Below are positions 1 to 10,499 of a stretch of DNA of 64,000 nt, piece by piece (the stretch's first letter is position 1; every line of letters starts with the position of its first letter). Source of the stretch: Euglena gracilis (Eukaryota > Euglenida > Euglenophyceae > Euglenales); assembly GCA_039621445.1 (NCBI GenBank), contig CP154956.1:45985291-46049290 (forward strand), given 5' to 3'. Below the pieces are notes generated by a model. That model searched no databases, was not told the origin of the DNA, and was given only the letters and a program-made list of their open reading frames with translations. The position numbers were made by a program, and so were the translations under genes.

Positions 1-460
1 CAAATGGGACCAACCTGTGGCACCAAAATGATGCCCTACCAGTTGCACCAAACTGGCCACAAAATCAAACTGGACACAAAATGTTTCCCCCATCCGTGGC
101 CAAGGTTTGTGGCCTAGTCCCCAAAATGTGCCAGGAAACTGGAGCCAAAATGCTTCCCCCAACTGTGGCCAAGATGTGTGACATCAAAATGTTGCCCCCA
201 GCTGTGGCACCAAACTGCCCCCACGATGGAGCTGGGGTATCTGGCTAGCCGCGGCTAGCCGCGGCTGGCTGGCTGGCAAAAAAAAGGAGGAGGTCTGGCC
301 AGCCATGGCCAGCCACGGCTGGCTGGGGCGATTTAGAGGAGGAGGAGGTCTGGCTGGATTCAGTGTTGAGGATCTGAAAGAGGAGGAGGAGGTCTGGCTG
401 GGGGGTAAGCCCCGCGATCCGGGCAAGTCCTGATTCAGGGTGTTTTCTGCACAAAATGTC
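1..460. repeat. Degenerate repeat block: CCAAAATG/TGTGGCCAA units and GGCTGGC-GGAGGAGG units
   Basis: The first 180 bases are imperfect units built on 'tgtggcacc', 'ccaaaatg' and 'tgtggccaag'. From about 235 to 410 come short GGCTGGC and GCCAGCC palindromes alternating with 'gaggaggaggtctggc'. A second block of the same make-up lies at 1380-1625. No coding region is supported: open frames here are low-complexity and exist on both strands. Confidence 0.6.
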
Positions 461-715
461 AAGTCTGTTCAGAAGTTCATCTTTCTCTGCTGCAGGTCAC
501 GGGCAAGAAATCTCTGAAGTCTATCGTGCAGAAATGGGCGAGGCCCTTTTGGAGATGAATGCATGGTGCTTAGACCCTGTACACAGGTGGCTGAACTTTT
601 TTGAAGGAGTTTGTTGGAGACTAATGTGGACAAACTGCTCCATTGTGTTGAAATGCCTATCTTTTGTGTTTTCTGTTTCCTGTTGCTGTGCCTAAAATGG
701 CGAAGGTTTTTGTCT

Positions 716-985
716 GTCCATGTGCTGGCCAGTTTTGGGCCAGATTTGTCGTCAGTTTTGGGCCAGATTTCATGGCCATTTTTGGGCCAGATGTGCTGGC
801 CAGTTTTGGGCCATGTGTGGTGGCCAGTTTTGGGCCACATGTGCTGGCCAGTTTTGGGCCACATGTGCTGGCCAGTTTTTGGGCCAGATGTGATGGTCAG
901 GTTTGGGCCAGGTGTGCTGGCCAGTTTTGGGTCAGATGTGATGGCCAGTTTTGGGCCACAGGCTGTGGCCAGTTTTGGGCCACAA
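716..985 (+). repeat. 24-bp minisatellite, locus 1
   Basis: Diverged tandem copies of a 24-bp unit with the core 'ggccagttttgggccac' and a variable spacer such as 'atgtgctg'. The same unit recurs at 8397-8585 and 9961-10340. Because 24 is a multiple of three, all frames stay open and give false WPVLGH-type proteins. The segment just upstream (about 630-715) resembles the one before locus 2 ('aactgctccatt'). Confidence 0.85.
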
Positions 986-1227
986 GCTTACGTTTTTTCT
1001 TTGGGTGCGATTCTCGTGGAAGGGGGGGACAAAAGGGGTTTGTTGGCGTTTTTTTTTGGCAAAATTTGTCCCCTTTGGGGGGGCTTTTCTGTGCTGCTCG
1101 GTTGTTTTTCTGTGCCCCCTCGGTCTGCTGGCGTGGTCATATGACGCTCCCCGAAAAATAGGTTGCTACAGTGTTCATCGGTCAATGGGACAAGAAGTGC
1201 ATCTCAGCTGGGATAACAAAATAAGAC

Positions 1228-1345
1228 TTTTTTTTGAGGCGGTTCCCACTGCTCGCCGTTAACGCATTCGCCGGCATACATGTTGCGATTAAACCTGGCG
1301 AGCATAGCCGTCGAACGTAACAAAAACCGGCGAGGCTGTGCCCTT
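1228..1345 (-). repeat. Dispersed element C, copy 1
   Basis: About 105 bp whose reverse complement matches 13095-13205 at most positions; shared blocks include 'cgacggct', 'cgccaggtttaatc', 'atgccggcg' and 'aacggcgagc'. It is GC-richer than its surroundings. No reading frame or RNA fold was recognised. Confidence 0.6.
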
Positions 1346-1379
1346 CTGGCTTTGCCATTCTGTAAAAATTTAGCGCTCT

Positions 1380-1640
1380 CTGGTGGGCACAAAAAAAGGA
1401 GGAGGCGCAAGCCGCGGCCAGCCACGGCCAGCCGTGGCTGGTGGCTGGGAGAAAAGAGGAGGAGGAGGTCTGGCTCGTGGCTGGTGAAAAACAGAGGAGG
1501 AGGAGGTCTGGCCGGTATCTGGCTGGCCGTGGGGACCCCAGCTCCGATGTGCACCAAAATGTCTCCAAAATGTGCCATCAAACTGGACACAAAATGTTTC
1601 CCCATCTGTGGCCAAGATGTGGCCGAGCTGGCGTTTTTAT
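1380..1640. repeat. Degenerate repeat block, second copy
   Basis: The same mixture as 1-460: 'gccagccacggc' palindromes, 'gaggaggaggtctggc', then 'ccaaaatg' and 'tgtggccaagatg' units. The order of parts is shared with the first block, which suggests a diverged duplication of about 250 bp. Confidence 0.5.
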
Positions 1641-2530
1641 TTAAAAAAAACGTTTTTTCTGTTTTTATTAAAAAAACGGGCAAAAAAACGGCAAAAAAAA
1701 ACAAAGGGGAAAATGATGGGCCAAATTTTGCCTTTGATCGCAAGGGTGAACCAATCTTAGCTTAAATGACTTGAAAACCAATACTTTTGGTTTTCAAGAA
1801 TGGTCAAAATAGGGCATTTTTCTGCCATTTTAATCGTTCAACATTGTCAGACGATGCAAGGCAAGAACACAACCTTAGGGGGTGTTGGGGTCGCGGGGGG
1901 GTCGCGGGGGGGGGGGGGCGGGGGGGGGGGGTGGGGGGGGGGGAAATGGGTTTCGCGGCAGGTCATACGTGACTTGTGTGACGTCATCCCGTCTTCTAAT
2001 TTTAGATCCCAATTAGGAATTTGCGCACCATTTGGGTCCGAAAATAGGTCCAATTAGGAGTTTGGGACCAATTTTTCATATTTTTGGTTCCTAATTGAGT
2101 GGCAAATTCCTAATTAATGCAAAAAAAGCACGTTTTTTTTAAAAAAAACACATGTTTTTTTCAAAAAACCCCATTGCTTGGTGGAAGGCTGGTCTCGTTT
2201 CAGGCTTCCCGATTCCACTGGCCCGGCTTGCTTTAAGGGGGTGTTTCCCCCGCGCCCCCCCCCCGCCCCCCCCCCCCGACCCCCCCGCGACCCCACCCTG
2301 AGCCCGATTCGGGCTTCCGAAAATTGAAAAAAATTCGACTTCGTTTTAAACGAAGTGCCAGCTATGGTTGAAACATCCCAAATTTGGTGTCTTTCTCTGA
2401 CAGAGGATGGGCAAAAAAGCTAAAATTAAAGGCAATTTTTTTTTTGCACTGGACCCTCAATGTCGTTTTTTTAAAAAAAACATGTTTTTTTAAAAAAAAT
2501 GTGTTTTTTTTTACCATTTTGTTCAGCTGC
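1641..2530. repeat. T-run/A-run palindromes, poly-G and poly-C tracts and 'aattcctaatt' units
   Basis: Holds T(7-8)A(7-8) palindromes near 1640-1670, 2132-2150 and 2466-2510, a poly-G stretch at about 1878-1945 and a poly-C stretch at about 2249-2290. From 2020 to 2110 there are short units around 'caaattcctaatt'. Nothing coding is seen. Confidence 0.6.
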
Positions 2531-2569
2531 ATGTGGGAAGCAAATGCCTAACTTGGTGTGCAGTTCGGA

Positions 2570-2880
2570 GTTTTGAGAGGCAAAATCCTAATTTTAGTGT
2601 GTCAATTCCTAATTTTGAGGACCAAATTCCTAATTTTATGTGCAAATTCCTAATTTTGAGTGGCAAATGGTTAATTTCGGGTGTGAAAGTACTTCAATTT
2701 GAGTGGTAATCCCTAATTTGGTGTACCAATGCCAAATTGTGCGTGACATATTTTGTGTGGCAAGAGTGGCAAATGCATATTCTAGGGTGAAAATTGCTCA
2801 ATTTTAGCGGCTGATGCCTAAATTTGGTGTGCAAATGCTTCATGTTTGGGTGCCAAAGGATGATCATTTTGAGTTTTCTT
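2570..2880 (+). repeat. Degenerate tandem 'caaattcctaattttgagtg' repeat
   Basis: About ten imperfect units of 20-28 bp with the words 'caaat', 'cctaatttt' and 'gagtggcaaa'. Similar units are seen at 2030-2110, 20240-20300 and 39740-39890, so this is a dispersed AT-rich repeat type. Confidence 0.6.
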
Positions 2881-3747
2881 TTGAATTCTACAAGAGGAGC
2901 TACTTCGGGTAATTTTTAGTCACTTGAAACCGTGTCTGGGGGCTCCGTTTTCATGCCCGAACCGGCGTCTGGGACGCCGGTTCGGGCGGGAAATTTCTGC
3001 GCCGAACCGGCGTCCCAGACGCCGGTTCGGGCGTGAAACCGGCGTCTGGGGGACCCAAAATAAAAAATGCCACAAAGTGTCCAAAAGGGTTTGTAGACAT
3101 GTGGTAATCACATTTGAGCAGTTTTTGGGGGGAGGGTCTTCTGCCAGAAATTGGGGGTTTTTGAGGAAAAGTTTCCTTTTGGCCTATTTTGGAGAATTTC
3201 TGAAATAGAATACCACGCAGCATGGCAGAAATCTAAGGCCATCTGCTGAAAGCCCTTGAGAAGAGCTTTTGATCGATGGGTAACATGGCAGCTTAAAAGT
3301 GGAATTTCAGATATGCAAATGGGGTCCGAAGAATGCGGAAAAGTGCGATCGCTGATTTTGAGGTCGCTTTGCAATCTGGCTGAGTTCTGTGGGTACCAAG
3401 CGAAAGGTGTCGACGAGACCTTCCGTTTCATATGCAATATGCAACCTGAACTGTGGGATTTGACAAATTAGGATGCCAAATTTTGGAAAACACGATCTCT
3501 GAAAATAAGCGCTACGTGCATTATGGCCGAATCCTGTGGCCATCTGTCGAAAGCCCTTTAAAAGAGCTTTCGATTAATGGGTAACATGGCTTCATAAGTG
3601 TGGATTCTGCCATTTTTGACCGGCGGCCCATTTGGGCCAAAGTAGCCCAAAACTGCCCCAAACATGGGTATTTTGGGCGAAATTGGCCGTGATTCCTCGG
3701 CCGCCGGTTCGGGCATGAAAACGGAGCCCCCTAGCCACGGTTTCAAA

Positions 3748-3852
3748 AACTGTGTCCCAGACGCCGGTTCGGGCGGGAAACCTGTGCCTGGGACGCCGGT
3801 TCGGGCTCCCAGGCACAGGTTTCCCGCCCGAACCGGCGTCTGGGACACAGTT
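3748..3852. repeat. 105-bp palindrome in tandem unit 1
   Basis: Arms of about 45 bp are exact reverse complements. The centre carries the extra block 'acgccggttcgggct'. The arms start at 'aactgtgtcccag' and end at 'ctgggacacagtt'. It would fold into a long hairpin or cruciform. Confidence 0.95.
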
Positions 3853-3864
3853 CTCGATATACCC

Positions 3865-4045
3865 CCCCCCCATATTGTCCCACCGACCTCTCCCCAGGAG
3901 GCCCGCCGGGACAATATGGGGGGGGGGGGCCAATATGGGGGTACCAAAGGAAATTTCATTGACCGAGCCAAAAAAACCCCTCGTCGGCCGGGCCGAGGGA
4001 CAATATGGGGGGGGGGGGACAAAATGGGGGGGGGGGTGGTAGAAA
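3865..4045. repeat. Poly-C/poly-G foldback with the word 'atattgtcc', unit 1
   Basis: C-run followed by 'atattgtcc', later 'ggacaatat' followed by G-runs, repeated. A second copy lies at 5013-5192. See the findings for the wider family. Confidence 0.8.
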
Positions 4046-4895
4046 CCATTTCACACAAAATTTGAGCCTTTTTTGTCCATTATTCGGTAAATTTTGCGAT
4101 TCGTTGAAAATAGGACACCAGACGCCGGTTCGGGCGGGAAATTTCTGCGCCGAACCGGCGTCCCAGACGCCGGTTCGGGCGTGAAACCGGCGTCTGGGGG
4201 ACCCAAAATAAAAAATGCCACAAAGTGTCCAAAAGGGTTTGTAGACATGTGGTAATCACATTTGAGCAGTTTTTGGGGGGAGGGTCTTCTGCCAGAAATT
4301 GGGGGTTTTTGAGGAAAAGTTTCCTTTTGGCCTATTTTGGAGAATTTCTGAAATAGAATACCACGCAGCATGGCAGAAATCTAAGGCCATCTGCTGAAAG
4401 CCCTTGAGAAGAGCTTTTGATCGATGGGTAACATGGCAGCTTAAAAGTGGAATTTCAGATATGCAAATGGGGTCCGAAGAATGCGGAAAAGTGCGATCGC
4501 TGATTTTGAGGTCGCTTTGCAATCTGGCTGAGTTCTGTGGGTACCAAGCGAAAGGTGTCGACGAGACCTTCCGTTTCATATGCAATATGCAACCTGAACT
4601 GTGGGATTTGACAAATTAGGATGCCAAATTTTGGAAAACACGATCTCTGAAAATAAGCGCTACGTGCATTATGGCCGAATCCTGTGGCCATCTGTCGAAA
4701 GCCCTTTAAAAGAGCTTTCGATTAATGGGTAACATGGCTTCATAAGTGTGGATTCTGCCATTTTTGACCGGCGGCCCATTTGGGCCAAAGTAGCCCAAAA
4801 CTGCCCCAAACATGGGTATTTTGGGCGAAATTGGCCGTGATTCCTCGGCCGCCGGTTCGGGCATGAAAACGGAGCCCCCTAGCCACGGTTTCAAA

Positions 4896-5000
4896 AACTG
4901 TGTCCCAGACGCCGGTTCGGGCGGGAAACCTGTGCCTGGGACGCCGGTTCGGGCTCCCAGGCACAGGTTTCCCGCCCGAACCGGCGTCTGGGACACAGTT
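4896..5000. repeat. 105-bp palindrome in tandem unit 2
   Basis: Same inverted repeat as in unit 1, shifted by 1148 bp, with both arms intact. Confidence 0.95.
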
Positions 5001-6043
5001 CTCGATATACCCCCCCCCCCATATTGTCCCACCGACCTCTCCCCAGGAGGCCCGCCGGGACAATATGGGGGGGGGGGGACAATATTGGGGTACCAAAGGA
5101 AATTTCATTGACCGAGCCAAAAAAACCCCTCGTCGGCCGGGCCGAGGGGCAATATGGGGGGGGGGGACAATATGGGGGGGGGGGGTGGTAGAAACCATTT
5201 CACACAAAATTTGAGCCTTTTTTGTCCATTATTCGGTAAATTTTGCGATTCGTTGAAAATAGGACACCAGACGCCGGTTCGGGCGGGAAATTTCTGCGCC
5301 GAACCGGCGTCCCAGACGCCGGTTCGGGCGTGAAACCGGCGTCTGGGGGACCCAAAATAAAAAATGCCACAAAGTGTCCAAAAGGGTTTGTAGACATGTG
5401 GTAATCACATTTGAGCAGTTTTTGGGGGGAGGGTCTTCTGCCAGAAATTGGGGGTTTTTGAGGAAAAGTTTCCTTTTGGCCTATTTTGGAGAATTTCTGA
5501 AATAGAATACCACGCAGCATGGCAGAAATCTAAGGCCATCTGCTGAAAGCCCTTGAGAAGAGCTTTTGATCGATGGGTAACATGGCAGCTTAAAAGTGGA
5601 ATTTCAGATATGCAAATGGGGTCCGAAGAATGCGGAAAAGTGCGATCGCTGATTTTGAGGTCGCTTTGCAATCTGGCTGAGTTCTGTGGGTACCAAGCGA
5701 AAGGTGTCGACGAGACCTTCCGTTTCATACCAATATGCAACCTGAACTGTGGGATTTGACAAATTAGGATGCCAAATTTTGGAAAACACGATCTCTGAAA
5801 ATAAGCGCTACGTGCATTATGGCCGAATCCTGTGGCCATCTGTCGAAAGCCCTTTAAAAGAGCTTTCGATTAATGGGTAACATGGCTTCATAAGTGTGGA
5901 TTCTGCCATTTTTGACCGGCGGCCCATTTGGGCCAAAGTAGCCCAAAACTGCCCCAAACATGGGTATTTTGGGCGAAATTGGCCGTGATTCCTCAGCCGC
6001 CGGTTCGGGCATGAAAACGGAGGCCCCTAGCCACGGTTTCAAA

Positions 6044-6148
6044 AACTGTGTCCCAGACGCCGGTTCGGGCGGGAAACCTGTGCCTGGGACGCCGGTTCGG
6101 GCTCCCAGGCACAGGTTTCCCGCCCGAACCGGCGTCTGGGACACAGTT
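6044..6148. repeat. 105-bp palindrome in tandem unit 3
   Basis: Same inverted repeat with intact arms. The poly-C/poly-G foldback that follows it in units 1 and 2 is absent here. Confidence 0.95.
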
Positions 6149-6240
6149 CTCGATATAGAAACCATTTCACACAAAATTTGAGCCTTTTTTGTCCATTATT
6201 CGGTAAATTTTGCCAGTTCGTTGAAAATGGGACACCAGTT

Positions 6241-7390
6241 GAACAATTTTTAGTCATTTGAAAAACCTGTGGACAAAAATCCTTCACAATGACTGAAGAA
6301 TGCCCCAAAAATAGACCAAAATGGTAAGAATTGGTCAAAAAAAGGTCCAAAATCGGCAAAATTGACAAAAATAATTACTTCAAATGGGCAAAAATGCAGC
6401 CTCCACCAACATGACCATGACCTTGAAGGGAGCCTTGGAATGCAAAATTACTTTTGCATTGCAAGGCTGTGGCTCGGGTCATTTTCATGTGAGTCACACG
6501 GCTGGCTGACGGCTGGCCAACGGCGTGCTCTCCCTATGATTCGTCAAAACCAGATGATATTATCCATTTTGTGTCCCAGATCACCTGGTGATGAACCACA
6601 CAGCTTTTTTTCTGAATATTGGGAAATCATTTGCGACAGGTTGGTGAGGTTCCTTGAAAAGCAACATTTCGTCCGGCAAAAGCATTTTCATGAATAAGTT
6701 TTTTTTGTAGTTTTGAAAAAAATAATCACAAAACCCCCCAAAATCCTTTTTTGTTTGTTTTTTACAAAAAAAATTGAAGTTGACTACAGAGCCCCAGATG
6801 TTTTTGAAAAGCAGTGCGTCCCGTTGCTGTTGCCCCTGGCTTTGCATGATGCGCAGTGATCGCAAAGCTTTTTTTTTAACCCAAAGTGAACACAAAATGT
6901 TGCTTTACGAAGACTTTGAGAAGAGGTTGCTTGTACCCTAGAGTTGCAGCAGAGAAATTTTGGAAGCTAATGTAAAGTGTGGCCATCCATAGTTGGTGTT
7001 TTTTGTTTAAAATAAAACACAACAATGTGCTTTTTTTAAAAAAAAACCGAAAAAAACATCAAAAAAAAACCTTGTGGGTGTTTTCTTTTTAAAAAAAGCA
7101 TTGTTAAAATTTAAAAAAGAAGCAAAAAAAAACAGCATACAAAAAAAACAAGTTGCCAATTATGTGGCCATCTGTGTGAATGTATACCATTCCAATGCGA
7201 GACACCGAGGAACAGCTTTGGAGCAGTCGTTGGATGAGTCCTTCGCCTCCCACATTTGTAAAATTTTGAGAACCAGCTTCGCCCCACATTTTGAGTGGAA
7301 GATGCGAAGTCATCTTGTACGATCAATATGCAGACTCTTGAAGACATTCCCACCAATTCCATTTGAATTTAGCATGTGCTGTCAAATTTT
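6241..7390. other. No gene recognised; AT-rich spacer with T-run/A-run palindromes
   Basis: Contains T-runs and A-runs around 7030-7150 and no convincing exon. Frames over about 6360-6900 and 7074-7427 give no recognisable protein. Confidence 0.4.
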
Positions 7391-7392
7391 AC

Positions 7393-7500
7393 CCTCACCC
7401 CCCCCCCTAATTGCCCCCCCCCCCTAATTGGCTAATTGGGGGGGTCCTTAAGGGAGGTCCATTAGCCAATTAGGGGGGGGGGGTAGCCCAATTGGCCAAT
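7393..7500. repeat. Poly-C/poly-G foldback with the word 'taattgg'
   Basis: Two C-runs with 'ctaattg', then 'ccaattaggggggg'. The arms pair across a short centre at about 7440-7460. A close relative is at 11776-11870. Confidence 0.75.
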
Positions 7501-7574
7501 GGACGTTCCCTTGGCCAACTTTGGCCAATTTTGGCAAGGGCTCAGAAAACCTCCAAAAACGTCCGTTTTGTGAT

Positions 7575-7655
7575 ACAAAAACTGTGTCCAGAACGCCGGT
7601 TCGGGCGTGAAGCCGTGTTCCAGAACGCCAGTTCGGGCGGCAGCCCGAACCGGCA
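7575..7655. repeat. 'gccggttcgggc' block
   Basis: Short segment with 'cagaacgccggttcgggcg' and an inverted copy 'gcccgaaccggc'. It belongs to the same motif family as the 2982-6240 array and 10545-10650. Confidence 0.6.
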
Positions 7656-7799
7656 AGACTGGGCAAATTTCAAGATTTTTTATTTTTTCAGAAAATTTCA
7701 AAATTTTCAAAAATTTCAATATTTTCACTGAAAAAATAGGAGAATCCTACTAGGAAGTACCCAAGCGGCCGTTCCTTCTGAGTGTCCATTTTTCTCTCA

Positions 7800-8252
7800 T
7801 GAACATGTCGGACAAGCGGGCGGGTGGCCCGGAAATGCTCATTGCAGGTCCTCAAGGAGACGGAGGTTCAATTCAATTGTTGCCACAAATGTTTGTTGCA
7901 ATTATTGTTCACTGGGATGATGTGCAGAAGGCATCTGGAGGATTGAAAGAGTGGCAGTGGAGTTCAACTTCATGAACAGTTCGACCTTGTGTTATCTGAC
8001 GTTATTGGGAAAGCCATTGGCTTCATACTTTGTGGACAGCCTGCTGCAGATGCGAAAGAAAGTGTACTGGTGAAGACTTTGTGTTGGATTTGTATTGCCA
8101 AGCTCCCCATGACAAAGGTTTGCCAAACAATTCTGTCAGAGAATTTTCATTTTTCTCTGCTTCAGGTCTCACAGTTGTTGAATTATATGCTTGGGAATGA
8201 GATCATTGGAGGACATGATGATGAGCCATTGGAATTGATAATCTGGACCTGA
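7800..8252 (+). CDS. Hypothetical protein fragments, possibly two exons
   Basis: A 58-codon frame starts at the ATG at 7800 and stops at 7976. A second frame (about 7980-8252) begins QFDLVLSDVIGKAIGFILCG and ends at a TGA. The second frame may contain an intron whose acceptor is the 'ctgcttcag' near 8166. I recognise no family. The amino-acid make-up is less repetitive than neighbouring open frames, which is the only reason to list it. It could be a remnant of a mobile element, since a minisatellite follows directly. Confidence 0.25.
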
Positions 8253-8396
8253 GCATGTCCCTGCAAAACTGCTCCATTTTGTTTTTATTGCAGCCATCCG
8301 AGACAATGCGTGTATTTTCTCATTCTGCTGTGATTGTTGTGACTAGGATAAATTGTCTGTCCAAAATGGTAATCTGGTGCACTGTGATTTTGTTGT

Positions 8397-8585
8397 TTTG
8401 GTGGCCAATTTTGGGCCACAGGTGGTGGCCAGCATAGGTGCTGGCCAGTTTTGGGCCACAAAAGGTGGTAGCCAGTTTTTGGGCCACGGGTGCTGGCCAG
8501 TTTTTGGCCACAGGTGCTGGTCAGTTTTTGGCCACAGGTGCTGGCCAGTTTTGGGCCACAGGTGCTGGCCAATTTTGGGCCACTA
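8397..8585 (+). repeat. 24-bp minisatellite, locus 2
   Basis: About seven copies of the unit 'ctggccagtttttggccacaggtg' or its near variant. The same unit is at 716-985 and 9961-10340. Confidence 0.9.
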
Positions 8586-8587
8586 CA

Positions 8588-8695
8588 CAAAAATCGTCCA
8601 TGTCACCCGGACACACCGTGTGTCCGGGTTATGGGCGCCGAAGGCGCCCATAACCCGGGTACACGGTGTGTCCGGGTTACAATGGACGATTTTTG
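8588..8695. repeat. 108-bp near-perfect palindrome with a GAA centre
   Basis: Arms of about 52 bp pair with only a few mismatches around the triloop in 'gggcgcc-gaa-ggcgccc'. It includes two inverted 'cacaccgtgtgtccgggt' blocks. It abuts the end of minisatellite locus 2. Confidence 0.9.
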
Positions 8696-8794
8696 TCTAT
8701 ATCCGTTGACTAAGAGGCCCAAGACACACACTGTGTCTCGTGGAACTTAGCCACGCAATGTCTACCCCGTATTTTTTTGCGATTTTTTGTCAAA

Positions 8795-8875
8795 TTTTCA
8801 GTTCACGAGGACACACACTGTGTCTCGTGGACTGCCAGTCCACGAGACACAGTGTGTGTCCTCGTGAACTGAAAA
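8795..8875. repeat. 81-bp perfect palindrome (loop gcc)
   Basis: Arms of 39 bp are exact reverse complements around 'gcc'. The core word 'cacgagacacagtgtgtgtc' recurs near 8720-8745 and at 9857-9958. Confidence 0.95.
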
Positions 8876-9002
8876 AATCAAGAATTCCCACTGGTCCGAC
8901 CAACAAGTGCCCCCCAATAACTTGGCTCAGAGCATAAAGGTTTCTCGTGGACAAGTTTTACCACATTCCACTATCTGTCCTTGCAGTTTTTTCTTTCGGA
9001 AA

Positions 9003-9640
9003 ATGAAGAAGACCGCAAACAGTGTGGACCGCATCCTCCCCCCCCCCCCGAAACCAGATGAATTTGTTGCTACACTGGAAAAGTATTTGGTCGATTTGCA
9101 GAAGGGCGCTGCTGTTGACCCAGAACAGTGTTTTGGGCCAAGGTTTTAGGGGGGCCCAGGGGCGACCGCGGCGCCTTCGGCGCCGCGGTCCCCGCCCCTG
9201 GGCTCCCCCTAACTCTTGGCCCAAACACAGTTCTTGACACAATACACGGTACGTTGTTGGCCAACGTGTTGGAAGAGAACCCAAAATGGACCGCAAAGGC
9301 TGAGCGTGTAGCTGTTACACGCCTGTTGGAGTTCCAGCAGGCGTGTAAACATCTGAACGCTCAGTATGAGGACCTGGATGGCTTTTTTTCCGCATGGGCT
9401 GGTTGGGTCATTGACCCCAGATATTTGTTTGATGAGGCTACCCTCATCAATCAAGCTGAGCAACAACGCCGGGCACAGTGTGGCACCACATTCAAATTCG
9501 AGACATACCTGCCTTCTACTGTCCGAGGTCATTTCAACTCTCTCGCACGGGTGTTCACATCTGTTGACCCGGACGGCATTCTGGTTCCATCTTCCAAAAA
9601 ACAGTTTCCGCAACTGAACCGCCTCATGACGTCGGCTCTG
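9003..9640 (+). pseudogene. Tyrosine-recombinase-like N-terminal (core-binding) module, copy i
   Basis: The frame starts at the ATG at 9003 after a pyrimidine-rich stretch ending 'ccttgcag', which looks like a splice acceptor. It runs to the Pro codon of AVDP at 9120-9122. After an inserted element (9123-9233) it continues as IHGTLLANVLEEN in another frame. Further on come LLEFQQACK, FFSAWAGW, the AEQQRRAQCG region and TVRGHFNSLARVF followed by PSSKKQFPQLNRLM. The helical region ending in S-x-x-R/L-x-x-F resembles the SAM-like core-binding domain of tyrosine recombinases; this is inference, as no catalytic residues lie here. Copies iv (30743-32650) and, in part, ii, iii and v share it. The insertion shifts the frame, so this copy is broken. 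Confidence 0.55.
9123..9233. mobile_element. 111-bp palindromic MITE inside the recombinase module
   Basis: The two halves are inverted repeats ('gaacagtgttttgggccaag' against 'cttggcccaaacacagttc') that meet at a GC-rich hairpin with a TTC triloop near 9176. The flanks are an imperfect 8-bp direct repeat, ttgaccca (9115-9122) and ttgacaca (9234-9241). Removing the element and one repeat restores the module's frame as A-V-D-P-I-H-G-T-L. A diverged relative of the right half is at about 44735-44810. Confidence 0.85.
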
Positions 9641-9856
9641 TGTTGGTCAGTAAGGCGTAACGCTGGGTTACTCGTTACGTCTCCTCGTTGTCTGTTATGC
9701 CGTTCCGTGTCCCGACGACTATTGTTCCAAATTCGCGCCAACTGTCTCTCAGCTGTTACAGCTCACGGTTGTCCGGTGACCATCTTTCCACTGCCCTGCT
9801 GCATTGCATTAGATGTAGAACACCTCGCATTTCTGGCAAACACCTTTTATTTTTCA

Positions 9857-9958
9857 GTCCACGAGACACAGTGTGTGTCCCAGTCCACGGCGACACACAC
9901 TGTGTCTCGTGGACTCAGTCCACGAGACACAGTGTGTGTCTTGGGCCTCAGTCCACGG
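9857..9958. repeat. Inverted 'cacgagacacagtgtgtgtc' units
   Basis: Three or four copies in alternating orientation, sharing their word with the 8795-8875 palindrome. Confidence 0.8.
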
Positions 9959-9960
9959 AT

Positions 9961-10340
9961 ATAGGTGTTGGCCAGTTTTGGGCCACAGTGGCCAGTTTTT
10001 GGCCACAGGTGCTGGCCAGTTTTGGGCCACAGGTGGTGGCCAGTTTTGGGCCACAGGTGGTGGCCAGTTTTGGGCCACAGGTGGTGGCCAGTTTTGGGCC
10101 ACAGGTGCTGGCCAGTTTTTGGCCACAGGTGCTGGCCAGTTTTTGGCCACAGGTGCTGGCCAATTTTGGGCCACAGGTGGTGGCCAGTTTTGGGCCACAG
10201 GTGCTGGCCAGTTTTTGGCCACAGGTGCTGGCCAGTTTTTGGCCACAGGTGCTGGCCAGTTTTTGGCCACAGGTGCTGGCCAGTTTTTGGCCACAGGTCC
10301 TGGTCAGTTTTTGACAGGTGGTGGTCAGTTTTTTGGCCAT
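9961..10340 (+). repeat. 24-bp minisatellite, locus 3
   Basis: About fifteen copies of the 24-bp unit 'ctggccagtttttggccacaggtg' with two main variants ('ggtggtggcc' and 'ggtgctggcc'). Open frames across it in several frames are artefacts. Confidence 0.95.
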
Positions 10341-10499
10341 GAGAGCTGGCAAACTTAAACATAGATTCGTCTCAGACACGGCTGACGAACGCAAATCTTC
10401 TTTACATTCAATAGGGACAACGAAGGAAATACGTCTTCCATACTAAGGACGAGTGAAATTTTTGAAAAAATGCGTGAAATTTTCAACGGCCGGCCATAA

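Larger units (their letters stand above)
2982..6240 (+). repeat. Three tandem copies of a 1148-bp unit
   Basis: Copies start near 2982, 4130 and 5278. A landmark ('gtaatcacatttgagcag') recurs at intervals of 1148 and 1149 bp. Copies 1 and 2 are almost identical. Copy 3 lacks the poly-C/poly-G foldback after the 105-bp palindrome and ends at the shared sequence 'gaaaccatttcacac'. Each unit holds several 'gacgccggttcgggc' blocks. Open frames inside run on both strands and are conserved only because the DNA is duplicated, so no gene is called. Confidence 0.95.

Noticed and set aside
3108-5839. Conserved 70-145-residue proteins repeated three times
   Set aside because: They occur on both strands of the 1148-bp tandem units. 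Conservation reflects duplicated DNA, and no exon signals or family motifs are seen.
9847-10394. WPKTGQHL- or FGHRCWPV-type repeat proteins
   Set aside because: The 24-bp minisatellite keeps all frames open. Both strands and several frames are equally open.
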